A stretch of 64,000 nt of DNA from Caulobacter sp. (GTDB lineage Bacteria; Pseudomonadota; Alphaproteobacteria; Caulobacterales; Caulobacteraceae). The number at the start of each line of letters is the position of its first letter. The stretch's first letter is position 1. The stretch covers positions 1 to 64,000 of the forward strand of contig JAIOXZ010000007.1 in NCBI GenBank assembly GCA_021741355.1, given 5' to 3'. Below, one piece after another: positions 1-7,545 of this stretch. A program made the position numbers and the translations under genes. Below the pieces are notes generated by a model. That model was not told the DNA's origin. It was given only the letters and a program-made list of their open reading frames with translations, and ran no database searches.

Positions 1-492
1 CCCTTGTCCGTAGATCGTCCGACCGCGCCTTGCCCATGCCAGCCTCCAAATCAGAGGCCGCAGTGACTCATGCAAAGGTCAGCAGGGGAATCCCGCGCCC
101 AATCACAATCGATTCAACTCAACGGTCGAACGCTCTAGCTTGGTTGACGGAAATGGCCGCCAAACCCTTGAGAAAACAGGCTTTAGGTGCCCCTTCTCAA
201 CAGTTTGTTCACGAAAAAGTCCCGCCCGAGGCGTTTCTCCCCGTTGACGAGTCGTTAGCCCTGAATGTCCAATAGGAAGTAGTCAGGGGGCGCGTCGCCC
301 ACAAGATGTGCCGTCCGAGGACGATGCACTCCCCTGCAACCCCGCCGCCCCTTCCATAAGGGCGGGTCTTGGATCAAAGGCCTTTCGGGTTCCACCCCGA
401 GAGGCCTTTGTGCTTTGGGGAGGTTAACCTCAGCCTAACTGCCCCTTCAAGCCTGAAGGCTGACAGATGGACGATTTCCAGCCACCGCCCCC
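1..492. other. Left-edge region without a convincing gene
   Basis: The first 460 or so bases look less GC-rich and less codon-biased than the rest of the window. One 81-codon open frame (30-275, plus strand) exists, but it lacks the strong third-position GC bias of every real gene here, has no clear ribosome binding site and matches no family I recognise, so I do not call it. Two hairpins lie at about 330-366 and 375-410. The ATPase and small gene to the right look like accessory-element genes, so this is plausibly the end of an integrated element or a gene remnant. Confidence 0.4.
375..410. terminator. Hairpin terminator downstream of the ATPase operon
   Basis: Arms 375-389 and 396-410 form a 15-bp stem with a single G-T wobble and a 6-base loop. 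It lies about 80 bases past the stop of the leftward 109-residue gene, where a terminator for that operon would be expected. No long T tract follows on either strand, so intrinsic strength is uncertain. Confidence 0.5.
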
Positions 493-822
493 TCACCACG
501 CCCACCGCGTCCCCGCCGGCGGCGCTTCCGCCCCCGGCTCGTCCTCCCGCTCCAGTCCCGCCCGGAACGCCGCCTCGTCGGCCGCCATCCACAGCGCCCG
601 TCGCAGCTCGGCCGCCTGTTCGAGGGCCGCGCCGCGATGCAGGGCGCGCACGGACCGCTCCAGCCTCGGCAACCCGTTGCGCACCTGGCCGCGGACGGCG
701 GCGATGAGGGCCGCCAGATGCTCGCGGTCGGTCCGGACCACGAAGGGCCGGTCGATCATCCCGCTGACCCCGCCGTCGCTGGTCCGGTCGGGCGGATCGG
801 CGTCGTCCGTCTCATGTCTCAT
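493..822 (-). CDS. Hypothetical protein, partner of AAA ATPase
   Basis: This 109-residue soluble protein belongs to no family I recognise. It is charged and Arg/Ala/Glu-rich and predicted mostly helical, with no membrane segment. The ATG is three bases after the ATPase stop, and its ribosome binding site (GGGAGGG) lies inside the last codons of that gene, so the two are translationally coupled. In comparable integrated elements a RepA-like ATPase is followed by small accessory genes. A helper role in replication or maintenance of the element is inference only. The start region also carries the tandem GAGACAT motif discussed in the findings. Confidence 0.6.
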   Translation of the reverse strand: MRHETDDADPPDRTSDGGVSGMIDRPFVVRTDREHLAALIAAVRGQVRNGLPRLERSVRALHRGAALEQAAELRRALWMAADEAAFRAGLEREDEPGAEAPPAGTRWAW

Positions 823-825
823 GTC

Positions 826-1965
826 TCACCCTCCCTGTGACGCCTGCTGATATGTGAGAAGCGAGACGTCCTCCTCGCCGCCGCCGGCCAGACGGCCTTC
901 CGCGACCAGGGCCTGCCGGATGCGCCCGACCGTCGCCCGCGACAGACCGGACGCCGACGCCGCGCCGACGATCGTCTCACCCTCCAGCAGGGCCGCCCTG
1001 GCCGCCGCGTGCAGCGCCTCGTCAGCCCGCCGTCCGTCGAACCGGTCGTCCGGCCCCGCCGGCTCAAGGGCTCGCCAACTCCACATGGCCATGCCGCCGA
1101 CGGCTTCCAGCCGGGCCTCGAACGGCTCCAGCGCCTCTCCCGATGCGCCCCGGCATTTCTCCACCGTGACCTGTATCCTCGCGCCTTCAGCGGGATTGGC
1201 CCCCTCCGGCCGCCGCAGGGCGATGACCAGATCGAGCGCATCCTCCCGCCGGCTGGTGCCGCGTTGCTGGCCGCTCTTGCCGGCGTGGTGGACCATCAGC
1301 ACCGACCGTCCGGCCCGGCGCTGGGCCAGGCACCAGTCCTGCAACGGGGCCCAGCGCTTCTGTTCATTCTCGTCGCCCTTGGCCAGGGCGGAGAGGTTGT
1401 CGAGGATCACCAGGTCGGTGTCGGTCATCAGCACCTCCAGTTCCGCCTGACCTTCGAGCGTGGCGAGATCGGGGATTCCGGCCTCGATCACATCGGCGCA
1501 GGCGATACGGAAGAAGCCGGGCGCCGGCTCGGCGTTCATCGCCCCGGTGAGCAGCGACAGGCGATGCTGCAGGTCCTCGGCGCGCATCTCGCCGTCGAGA
1601 TAGAGCACCCGCCGCGGATTGGGGCAGCGCCAACGCAGGAAATCGCCGCCCGTGGCCACCGCCAGCCCGATCGCCAGCACCGCCCAGGTCTTGCCCACCC
1701 CCCGGGGGGCGTAGAGCATCGCGAGGCCCCGTTCGGGAAACACCGGATCAAGCAGGCAGTCGCGCTTCGGCAGGTCGAGCCGCAGGAAGCTCTCCACATC
1801 CATCGGTCTCAGATTGTCGCCGAGCATCCGCTTGCGCCGGGCGATCTCGGCGGCTTCCTCCCGGCGTTCCGCCTCCTCGAAGGCCCAGACTTCCCTGGCC
1901 TCCAGGGCATCCGCCTTCGTTTGCCAATCATCGGCGATTTCGGGTTCGAGGCTGGCCTCGGACAT
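826..1965 (-). CDS. AAA family ATPase, RepA-like (AAA_25)
   Basis: This 379-residue protein resembles the RepA/AAA_25 ATPases of plasmids, prophages and integrative elements, which are hexameric helicase-like motors. Walker A is APRGVGKT at residues 86-93. Walker B is LVILDN at about 185-190. A VHHAGKSG motif near 225-232, followed by RGTS, matches the conserved HH-x-x-KSG-x-RG-x-S block of the family. The C-terminus (about 325-365) looks like a winged helix with a helix-turn-helix pattern (SGLSRATVGRIRQAL). The N-terminal 50 residues are a charged helix. The gene leads a two-gene leftward operon at the window edge. No integrase or relaxase is visible, so the type of element is unknown. Confidence 0.85.
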   Translation of the reverse strand: MSEASLEPEIADDWQTKADALEAREVWAFEEAERREEAAEIARRKRMLGDNLRPMDVESFLRLDLPKRDCLLDPVFPERGLAMLYAPRGVGKTWAVLAIGLAVATGGDFLRWRCPNPRRVLYLDGEMRAEDLQHRLSLLTGAMNAEPAPGFFRIACADVIEAGIPDLATLEGQAELEVLMTDTDLVILDNLSALAKGDENEQKRWAPLQDWCLAQRRAGRSVLMVHHAGKSGQQRGTSRREDALDLVIALRRPEGANPAEGARIQVTVEKCRGASGEALEPFEARLEAVGGMAMWSWRALEPAGPDDRFDGRRADEALHAAARAALLEGETIVGAASASGLSRATVGRIRQALVAEGRLAGGGEEDVSLLTYQQASQGG

Positions 1966-2066
1966 AGCTCCTCCCTTCCCGCCTTCCCCTCTCTCAGGGC
2001 GGGCGGGCGGCTGCGGTTTCAGACAGGAAGGAGTTTAAGCCCGCGCGGAGGCATGAGGCGCAAAAG

Positions 2067-2120
2067 CGTCTCACATCTCGTATCCCGTTGATCCCCAAGA
2101 GGATCACGAGACATGAGACG
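2067..2120. repeat. Imperfect inverted repeat of GAGAC-type motifs
   Basis: Left arm 2067-2085 and right arm 2101-2120 are imperfect reverse complements (CGTCTC, then a variable triplet, then CTCGT and ATCC) around a 15-base loop. It lies between the ATPase operon and the end of the leftward ferredoxin gene. It could terminate ferredoxin transcription or mark the boundary of the left-edge element. Related motifs occur at about 807-827 and 7475-7488. Confidence 0.5.
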
Positions 2121-2179
2121 TGGGACAGATCGGGAAAAGGTCTTCGCCGCCCGCCTCGCGAGCGGCGAAGCTGCGAGCC

Positions 2180-2500
2180 TTAGTGCTGGCTTTCCGGCAT
2201 GCGGATGACCAGGCCTTCGAGGTCGTCGGTGACCTTGATCTGGCAGGACAGGCGGCTGGAGGGTTCGACGTTCTCGGCGAAGTCGAGCATCGACTCCTCC
2301 ATGGCCGACTTCTCGCCGGTCTTCGACGACCAGGCTTCGTCGACATAGACGTGGCAGGTCGCGCAGGCGCAGGCGCCGCCGCAGTCGGCGTCGATGCCGG
2401 GGATGTTGTTCTTGATCGCCCCTTCCATGACGGACAGGCCGGTCTTCACGTCGACCGTATGTTCGGTGCCGTCGTGCTCAATGTAGGTGATCTTGGCCAT
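2180..2500 (-). CDS. 2Fe-2S ferredoxin, adrenodoxin/putidaredoxin type
   Basis: This 106-residue electron carrier has the vertebrate-type cluster motif C-x5-C-x2-C (C40, C46, C49) plus a distal cysteine C86 in RLSCQI. An extra cysteine, C44, lies inside the first loop. Length and the acidic helix after the cluster are typical. The gene follows the matching FAD reductase by 39 bases on the same strand, so the pair forms an NAD(P)H-reductase-ferredoxin chain that usually feeds a P450 or another oxygenase. No P450 is in the window, so the acceptor is unknown. Confidence 0.93.
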   Translation of the reverse strand: MAKITYIEHDGTEHTVDVKTGLSVMEGAIKNNIPGIDADCGGACACATCHVYVDEAWSSKTGEKSAMEESMLDFAENVEPSSRLSCQIKVTDDLEGLVIRMPESQH

Positions 2501-2539
2501 ACGCTCCCTGACGCCTCTTCTTCGTGGTCCCGACCCTTA

Positions 2540-3769
2540 TCAGGCGGCGACCTCTTTCATGGAAATGGACGAATCCGCAAGCCTCTCGCGTGAGACAGGC
2601 TTGCGGTTGAGGATGAGCATCTTGCCCATCATGAATTCCGGCGCGGCGTTGACCGCCTCGACCGCCTGCACCTGGTCGCCCTTCAGATGGAAGATGGCGA
2701 ACTTCGCCGCGGCCCGGTCGCCGCGGATGATGCGGCTGTCGGCGTCGAACGGGATGCCGGCGATCTGCAGCTTGAGATCATACTGGTCGGACCAGAACCA
2801 CGGCGCTTCCGGGTTCGGAGGGGTGTGGCCGGTGATGGCGCTGGCGACCTGCTTGGCCTGTTCCAGGGCGTTGGGCACGCTCTCCAGGCGGAACTGGCGC
2901 TCATAGAGCGGCAGGGGCCGGTGGGTCACGTCGCCGATGGCGAAGACCGAGGGATCCGCGGTGCGGGCCTGCAGATCGACGACGATGCCGTTGGCGCAGT
3001 CGAGGCCGGAATCCCGGGCGAGCTCCTCGTTGGGCAGGGCGCCGACGCCGACCAGCACAGCGTCGCAGTCGACCCGCTGCCCGTCCGACAGGCGCACGCG
3101 GCGCACCTTGCCGTTCTCGCCCTCGAGCGCATCGACGCCGGCGGACAGTTCGAAACGGACCCCTTTGGCCTGGTGATAGTCCTGGAAGAAGGTCGACAAC
3201 TCCTCGCAGGCGACGCGGGCGAGGATGCGCGGCTCGCGCTCGATGATCAGGGCCGACGCGCCGAGCGCGCGGGCCGAGGCGGCCGCTTCCAGGCCGATAT
3301 AGCCGCCGCCGATGATCGCCAGCCGCTTGCCCGGACCGAGGGCGGCCTTCAGCTGTTCGGCGTCGGCGGCGGTGCGCAGCTCGAGCACGCCGTCCAGATC
3401 CGCCCCCGGGATCGGCAGCTTCCGCGCCCGGGCGCCGGTGGCGATGATCAGGTAGTCGTAGGCGACCGCCTCGCCGGCCGACAGCCGGACGGTCTTTGCG
3501 GCCCGGTCGATCGAAACGGCGGTGACGCCCAGCCGCAGGTCGCAGTCGTTCTCGGCGTACCAGGCGCTGTCCTTGAGCGCGAGGCTGGACGCGTCGGCCT
3601 CACCCTTGAGCCAGGCCTTGGAGAGCGGCGGCCGCTGGTAGGGTGCGATGGGCTCATCGCCGATCAGCACGATCGGGCCTTCGTGGCCGTACTGGCGCAG
3701 GAAAGCGGCCGCCGAACCACCTGCGTGGCCCGCGCCCAGAATCACCACCTTCGCCTTCGGATCGGCCAA
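2540..3769 (-). CDS. FAD-dependent ferredoxin reductase
   Basis: This is a pyridine nucleotide-disulfide oxidoreductase fold enzyme of the putidaredoxin/rhodocoxin reductase family, which moves electrons from NAD(P)H through FAD to the adjacent 2Fe-2S ferredoxin. The N-terminal FAD site is GAGHAGG near residue 12, the NAD site is IIGGGYIGLEAA near 155-166, and an FAD-closing GDV motif lies near 285. I place the start at TTG 3769 because GGGGGAGGG lies 4-6 bases upstream. The open frame reaches a second TTG at 3814 with no good ribosome binding site. The predicted 409 residues fit the family. It probably forms an operon with the ferredoxin. Confidence 0.9.
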   Translation of the reverse strand: MADPKAKVVILGAGHAGGSAAAFLRQYGHEGPIVLIGDEPIAPYQRPPLSKAWLKGEADASSLALKDSAWYAENDCDLRLGVTAVSIDRAAKTVRLSAGEAVAYDYLIIATGARARKLPIPGADLDGVLELRTAADAEQLKAALGPGKRLAIIGGGYIGLEAAASARALGASALIIEREPRILARVACEELSTFFQDYHQAKGVRFELSAGVDALEGENGKVRRVRLSDGQRVDCDAVLVGVGALPNEELARDSGLDCANGIVVDLQARTADPSVFAIGDVTHRPLPLYERQFRLESVPNALEQAKQVASAITGHTPPNPEAPWFWSDQYDLKLQIAGIPFDADSRIIRGDRAAAKFAIFHLKGDQVQAVEAVNAAPEFMMGKMLILNRKPVSRERLADSSISMKEVAA

Positions 3770-3829
3770 GCCGCCCTCCCCCAGGATCGCGCGGGAAAAT
3801 GACGCCCGCGTCAACTTTTTGCAAGGGCC

Positions 3830-4402
3830 TTAGCCCGGATGGGTGGCCCAGAACCACACATAGAAGAGCACCCACCCCGCCGTGAAGCCCGACATGAGCC
3901 AGCGGGCGTCAATTCGTTCCGCGACCAGCCGCCGGATCGCCGCGAAGGCGAGGGCCGAGAGCAGGAACCGGGGCAGCCGGACCGGCAGGGCCCCGAGCGC
4001 AAAGGCCGGCAGGCTCGCGCCCTTCGACGGAGCCAGCAGGGCGTAGACCTTGTAGGGCGTGCTGCTCAGCGGCCCCTCCAGGGCGGCGTTGAACCAGCCC
4101 CGGCGATCCATCTCGACGCTGGCGTGGACGATCATCGGTGTCGACACCGCCGGCACGGCCGCGACCGCGCCAAGGGCGGCCTGTGGATCGCGGGCGCTCC
4201 AGCCGTACATCGCCGCCCCGCCGACCCCCGCGCCGATGGCCGCCAGCAGGCAGGCGACGACGGCGGCCCTCAGACCGTGCTTCAGCGCGACGTAGCTGAT
4301 CAGCACGTCGGGAATGATGAAGAACAGGAATCCCTCCGCCGCGCCCCAGACGAGGGCGGCGAGGGACCAGGTTCGCCATCCGATGCCAGTATTTGTCGCC
4401 AT
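3830..4402 (-). CDS. Hypothetical integral membrane protein
   Basis: This 190-residue protein has about four hydrophobic segments, near residues 11-35, 42-65, 140-160 and 170-187. A GAAEGFLFFIIPD motif lies in the first segment. That pattern is loosely reminiscent of small DedA/YqaA-like membrane proteins, but I cannot assign a family. No ribosome binding site precedes the ATG at 4402, which lies inside the spacer of the divergent vapBC promoter, so the start is uncertain or the mRNA is leaderless. It is 60 bases upstream of the ferredoxin reductase gene on the same strand and could be co-transcribed with it. Confidence 0.7.
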   Translation of the reverse strand: MATNTGIGWRTWSLAALVWGAAEGFLFFIIPDVLISYVALKHGLRAAVVACLLAAIGAGVGGAAMYGWSARDPQAALGAVAAVPAVSTPMIVHASVEMDRRGWFNAALEGPLSSTPYKVYALLAPSKGASLPAFALGALPVRLPRFLLSALAFAAIRRLVAERIDARWLMSGFTAGWVLFYVWFWATHPG

Positions 4403-4421
4403 ATATGAACTATGGCATACT
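4393..4421 (+). promoter_or_regulatory. vapBC promoter with operator palindrome in the spacer
   Basis: A -35-like TTGTCG (4393-4398) and a -10-like CATACT (4416-4421) are 17 bases apart. The inverted repeat GCCATA-N7-TATGGC (4398-4416) fills the spacer, as expected for autorepression by a VapB/VapC complex. The predicted transcription start falls at about the vapB ATG (4428), which has no Shine-Dalgarno sequence, suggesting a leaderless mRNA. Function is inferred from position only. Confidence 0.5.
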
Positions 4422-4427
4422 CATTGG

Positions 4428-4649
4428 ATGACCGAGATGAAGAAAATCACCGCCTTCGTTCCCGCGGAGCTGCTGGCTTCAGCTCAGGAGGAGACGGGCG
4501 TGGGCATCTCGGAGACCCTTCGCATCGGCCTTCAGAAGATCGCCCACGCCCGCTTCTACAAGGGCATGCTGGCGTTGCGGGGCAAGATCGACTTCGACTT
4601 CGACATTGACGCCTCGCGAGAGGACAAGGACTACGGCGGCGACAGGTGA
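4428..4649 (+). CDS. vapB: VapB-like antitoxin
   Basis: This small 73-residue protein has a ribbon-helix-helix-like N-terminus (KITAFVPAELL to SETLRIGLQKI, about residues 5-40) that would bind the operator. Its acidic tail (KIDFDFDIDASREDKD) is the kind of segment that occupies the toxin active site. It overlaps the PIN-domain gene by four bases (GTGA). I start it at ATG 4428, which sits at the predicted transcription start. ATG 4437 is an alternative. Confidence 0.85.
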   Translation: MTEMKKITAFVPAELLASAQEETGVGISETLRIGLQKIAHARFYKGMLALRGKIDFDFDIDASREDKDYGGDR

Positions 4650-5020
4650 TTGCGGCCGATACGTCCAGCATCATCGGATATCTGAAGAACGAGCCGGACG
4701 AGCGCGTTGCGCGGCTTGCCGGAGCCCTCGACAATCAGACGCTTTGGTTGCCCCCACCGGTCGTCGCGGAATTGCGGTCTGGGGCGGCCAGCCATGCCTT
4801 GCTGGACAAGCTGCTTAATGACGCGCCGATGCTCGCCCTGGCGGATGGCTTCTGGGATCGCGCCGGCAGAGCGCGGCGCAAACTGTTGGCCAAACGGCTG
4901 AAGGCCCGCATGGTCGATGCCTTGATTGCACAGTGTTGCATCGACGCCGACGTTCCGCTGCTCACCCTCGACAGCGACTTCCGGCACTTCGCGGACCACT
5001 GCGGCCTGAGATTGGCCTAA
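4646..5020 (+). CDS. vapC: VapC-type PIN domain ribonuclease toxin
   Basis: This 124-residue PIN-domain protein is expected to cut tRNA or rRNA when freed from its antitoxin. The conserved acidic residues are visible: D5 (AADTS), E42 (VVAEL), D91 (MVDALI) and D109/D111 (TLDSDF). The GTG start overlaps the vapB stop, so translation is coupled. Its stop codon overlaps the stop of the convergent sdhB gene (5017-5020). All four acidic positions are present and the length is full, so the toxin is probably active. The RNA target cannot be read from the sequence. Confidence 0.9.
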   Translation: MIAADTSSIIGYLKNEPDERVARLAGALDNQTLWLPPPVVAELRSGAASHALLDKLLNDAPMLALADGFWDRAGRARRKLLAKRLKARMVDALIAQCCIDADVPLLTLDSDFRHFADHCGLRLA

Positions 5021-5799
5021 GCCACCCGCTCCACCATCAGCTTCTTGATCTCGGCGATGGCCTTGGCCGGGTTCAGGCCCTTGGGGCATACCTGGGCGCA
5101 ATTCATGATGGTGTGGCAGCGATAGAGCTTGAAGGGATCCTCAAGCGCGTCGAGCCGGGCGCCGGTGGCCTCGTCACGGCTGTCGATCAGCCAGCGGTAG
5201 GCGTGCAGCAGCGTGGCCGGGCCGAGGTACTTCTCGCCGTTCCACCAGTAGCTGGGGCAGGAGGTCGAGCAGCAGGCGCAGAGGATGCACTCGTAGAGGC
5301 CGTCCAGCTTGGAGCGGTCCTCGACCGACTGCTTCCACTCGGTGCGCGGCTCGGGGGTCTCGGTGTGCAGCCAGGGCTCGATCGAGGCGTACTGGGCGTA
5401 GAACAGGGTCAGATCGGGGACTAGGTCCTTGACCACCGGCTGGCTCGGCAGCGGCGAGATCTGGATTTCATTGCCCGGCGTGTCTTCCCAGCCGTGGGTG
5501 CAGGCGAGCGTGTTGCGGCCGCCGATGTTCATCGCGCAGGAGCCGCAGACGCCTTCGCGGCAGGACCGGCGGAAGGTCAGGGTCGGGTCGACCGTGCTCT
5601 TGATGTGGATGAGCACGTCCAGCAGCATCGGGCCGCAGGCGTCGACGTCGACGTCATAGGTGTCCCAGCGCGGATTCTCCGACCCTTCCGGATCGTAGCG
5701 ATAGATGCGGAACGTCTTGACCCGCTTCGCCCCCTTGGGCGCGGGGTAGTGACGGCCCTTGCCGACCCGGGAGTTCTTGGGGAGCGCGAGTTGAACCAT
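5017..5799 (-). CDS. sdhB: Succinate dehydrogenase iron-sulfur subunit
   Basis: This 260-residue subunit of complex II carries electrons from the SdhA flavin to quinone. The 2Fe-2S ligands are C80, C85, C88 and C100. The 4Fe-4S and 3Fe-4S ligands come from C171, C174, C177, C181, C228, C234 and C238 (motifs [12 protein letters not shown] and CAQVCPKG). The usual sdhCDAB order is broken: creD and two strong hairpins lie between sdhA and this gene, so sdhB needs its own promoter. I cannot identify one with confidence in the 51 bases between the hairpin and the ATG. Confidence 0.97.
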   Translation of the reverse strand: MVQLALPKNSRVGKGRHYPAPKGAKRVKTFRIYRYDPEGSENPRWDTYDVDVDACGPMLLDVLIHIKSTVDPTLTFRRSCREGVCGSCAMNIGGRNTLACTHGWEDTPGNEIQISPLPSQPVVKDLVPDLTLFYAQYASIEPWLHTETPEPRTEWKQSVEDRSKLDGLYECILCACCSTSCPSYWWNGEKYLGPATLLHAYRWLIDSRDEATGARLDALEDPFKLYRCHTIMNCAQVCPKGLNPAKAIAEIKKLMVERVA

Positions 5800-5850
5800 G
5801 CCGCTGCATCACACTTCTAGGAACGATTGGGTTCCATCTAAGGCGCAGCG

Positions 5851-5879
5851 GGGCGCCTGTCCACGCAGGACAGGCGCCC
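5851..5879 (-). terminator. Hairpin after creD, before sdhB
   Basis: A perfect 12-bp stem (5851-5862 with 5868-5879) encloses the 5-base loop ACGCA. It starts 10 bases past the creD stop on the leftward strand. There is no T tract, but the stem is very stable and separates creD from sdhB. Confidence 0.65.
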
Positions 5880-5888
5880 GCGCCCAAC

Positions 5889-7346
5889 CTAGTTACCCGC
5901 AGGCGGCGCCGGAGGCGTCGTATCGGCCCGTCCGCCGTACCATTCGATGTTCCGCGTGAGCCACATCCCGGCCGTCAGACCGACGAAGGCGGCGATCGAA
6001 CCGGCCAGCAGGGCGAAGTCCTCGAGCCGCATCAGGAGGTAGATCAGGCCGTAAACGGTGCTGAACACGACCAGCGCCTGGATCCGGTAGCGGGTCGCCT
6101 TGAACGCCGCCCCGGCATAGAGGCCGATCAGCAGCACCGTCGCCACCGCCGCGATCGCGAAGCCGGCGTCGAAGCCGATGTATTCCGAGAGGCTGAGCAG
6201 CAGCAGGTAGAAGACCATCTGCGCCAGGCCGATCAGGACGTACTGCGCCGGGTGCAGCCGGCTGCCGGACAGGGCCTCGAAGACAAAGAAGGTCAGGAAC
6301 ACCAGGCCGATGAACATCACCGCGTATTTCAGCGCGCGCATGACGTTCTGGTAGGGGTTGTTGGTCCGCACGAAGCTGACGCCGAGATCGCGCTGGCCCA
6401 GTTCGCCGAGCGACAGGACGGAGGTCGAGCCGCGGTCGGGCAGGCCGCGGGCGATGAACGGCACCGACCAGTCGGCGCTGAACTTGTCCGCGGTGGTGTC
6501 GCGCTTCGTCGGCAGGAAGCCGCCGTCGAACCGCGGCGCGGGCCAGTCGCCGTTGATCACGACCTTTGTCGACTTGGCGAACGGCACGACGCTGAGCCTC
6601 TGGGCGCCGGACATGGTCAGGGTGGTGCGGATCGTCCCGCCCTCGATCGCCGCCAGCAGCGGCGCGGCCGGGGTCGAGACCAGGCCGTAATCACCGAGGT
6701 CCTCGTCCGGCCGGGCCCGGCCGTCGCTGTCAGGCGGCGTCATCGGCCGGCCCAGCCGCACGTCCGAGGCGGGGGTGAACTCCAGCCGCGTATCGCCGGC
6801 GGGGGTGGTCAGGGTCGCGACGACGTCGGTCTGGGCGCCGCGCAGGTCGGAGAAGCCCAGCACGATCTGCGCCCGGCTCCAGTCGATCACCGCCCCGGTC
6901 GGCAGGCCCTGCACCGGCTTGAGCTTGCTGAAGCCGGCGGTGAGGCTGGCCGTGGCCTTGTAGGTCGGCACATCGAAGATGCCCCGCCGCAGCGTGCCCG
7001 TCTTGACCTTCACGTCGGCCGCGCCGGTGTCGGGCGACACCAGATACCAGCCGGTGAGCACCTCGCCGTCCTTGGTGGTGGGGGTAACGGTCCAGGGGGC
7101 GACCAGCAGCGGGCCGGTGATCTGCTGGGCGCCGCCCTGCAGCTGCGAGACTTCGTGGACGACACCTTCCGACCGGTCCGACCGGTCCTTGATCAGGGCC
7201 CAGACGAACAGGCCCGGGATCGTCATCAAGAGGGCCAGGGCGCAGACCAGCAGCGCCTTGCCGCCCCAGTCGGCCGACCTCGGCCGTGGCAATCGCGATG
7301 GCATCGTCGGGGAAATGAAAGGTTGGTCGTCAGGGCCAGAAGGCAT
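5889..7346 (-). CDS. creD: Cell envelope integrity protein CreD
   Basis: This 485-residue inner-membrane protein is of the CreD family. It has one N-terminal membrane segment (about residues 29-51), a large periplasmic domain (about 55-340), and five or six C-terminal segments (about 345-470). In enterobacteria CreD belongs to the CreBC regulon and is linked to envelope integrity and beta-lactam or colicin phenotypes. Its molecular activity is unknown. Here it stands alone between sdhA and sdhB, with a terminator on each side and an operator-like palindrome 21 bases upstream. The ATG at 7346 has GGAG 8 bases upstream. A second ATG at 7304 lacks one. Confidence 0.9.
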   Translation of the reverse strand: MPSGPDDQPFISPTMPSRLPRPRSADWGGKALLVCALALLMTIPGLFVWALIKDRSDRSEGVVHEVSQLQGGAQQITGPLLVAPWTVTPTTKDGEVLTGWYLVSPDTGAADVKVKTGTLRRGIFDVPTYKATASLTAGFSKLKPVQGLPTGAVIDWSRAQIVLGFSDLRGAQTDVVATLTTPAGDTRLEFTPASDVRLGRPMTPPDSDGRARPDEDLGDYGLVSTPAAPLLAAIEGGTIRTTLTMSGAQRLSVVPFAKSTKVVINGDWPAPRFDGGFLPTKRDTTADKFSADWSVPFIARGLPDRGSTSVLSLGELGQRDLGVSFVRTNNPYQNVMRALKYAVMFIGLVFLTFFVFEALSGSRLHPAQYVLIGLAQMVFYLLLLSLSEYIGFDAGFAIAAVATVLLIGLYAGAAFKATRYRIQALVVFSTVYGLIYLLMRLEDFALLAGSIAAFVGLTAGMWLTRNIEWYGGRADTTPPAPPAGN

Positions 7347-7366
7347 CGGAGCGTCTCCGTCCAGAA

Positions 7367-7386
7367 TGTGAGCGATTGTTCACACA
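7367..7386 (-). promoter_or_regulatory. Operator-like palindrome upstream of creD
   Basis: The core TGTGAGCGATTGTTCACA (7367-7384) is a two-fold symmetric site matching 7 of 9 half-site positions. Read on the creD strand, the 24-base stretch ending CACATTCTGG matches 19 of 24 bases of the site in the promoter at 55377-55400. The size and symmetry suit a TetR/GntR-class repressor. No candidate regulator is next to either site. Confidence 0.55.
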
Positions 7387-7492
7387 CATCGATGATGGGC
7401 GCAAGAGCCTTCGCGCTGAGGCCCCGTCGCGGAGCATCAGGTTGGCGGTGGCGTGTGCAGGGACGGTGGAGAAACGAGATGCGAGACGTGAG

Positions 7493-7521
7493 AAAGGCGA
7501 CCGCCGGCAGCGGTCGCCTTT
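7493..7521 (-). terminator. Terminator of the sdhCDA operon
   Basis: A perfect 12-bp stem, AAAGGCGACCGC (7493-7504) with its complement (7510-7521), encloses a 5-base loop, about 25 bases past the sdhA stop. On the leftward strand the stem ends in TTT. Confidence 0.8.
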
Positions 7522-7545
7522 CCCCGACCAGAGGTGATGCGAAGC

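Noticed and set aside
30..275. 81-codon frame at the left edge
   Set aside because: No third-position GC bias, no clear ribosome binding site and no recognisable family; kept only as part of the left-edge region.
424..438. TTAA-N7-CTAA resembling a CtrA box
   Set aside because: One half site is imperfect and there is no start codon or promoter in a fitting position.
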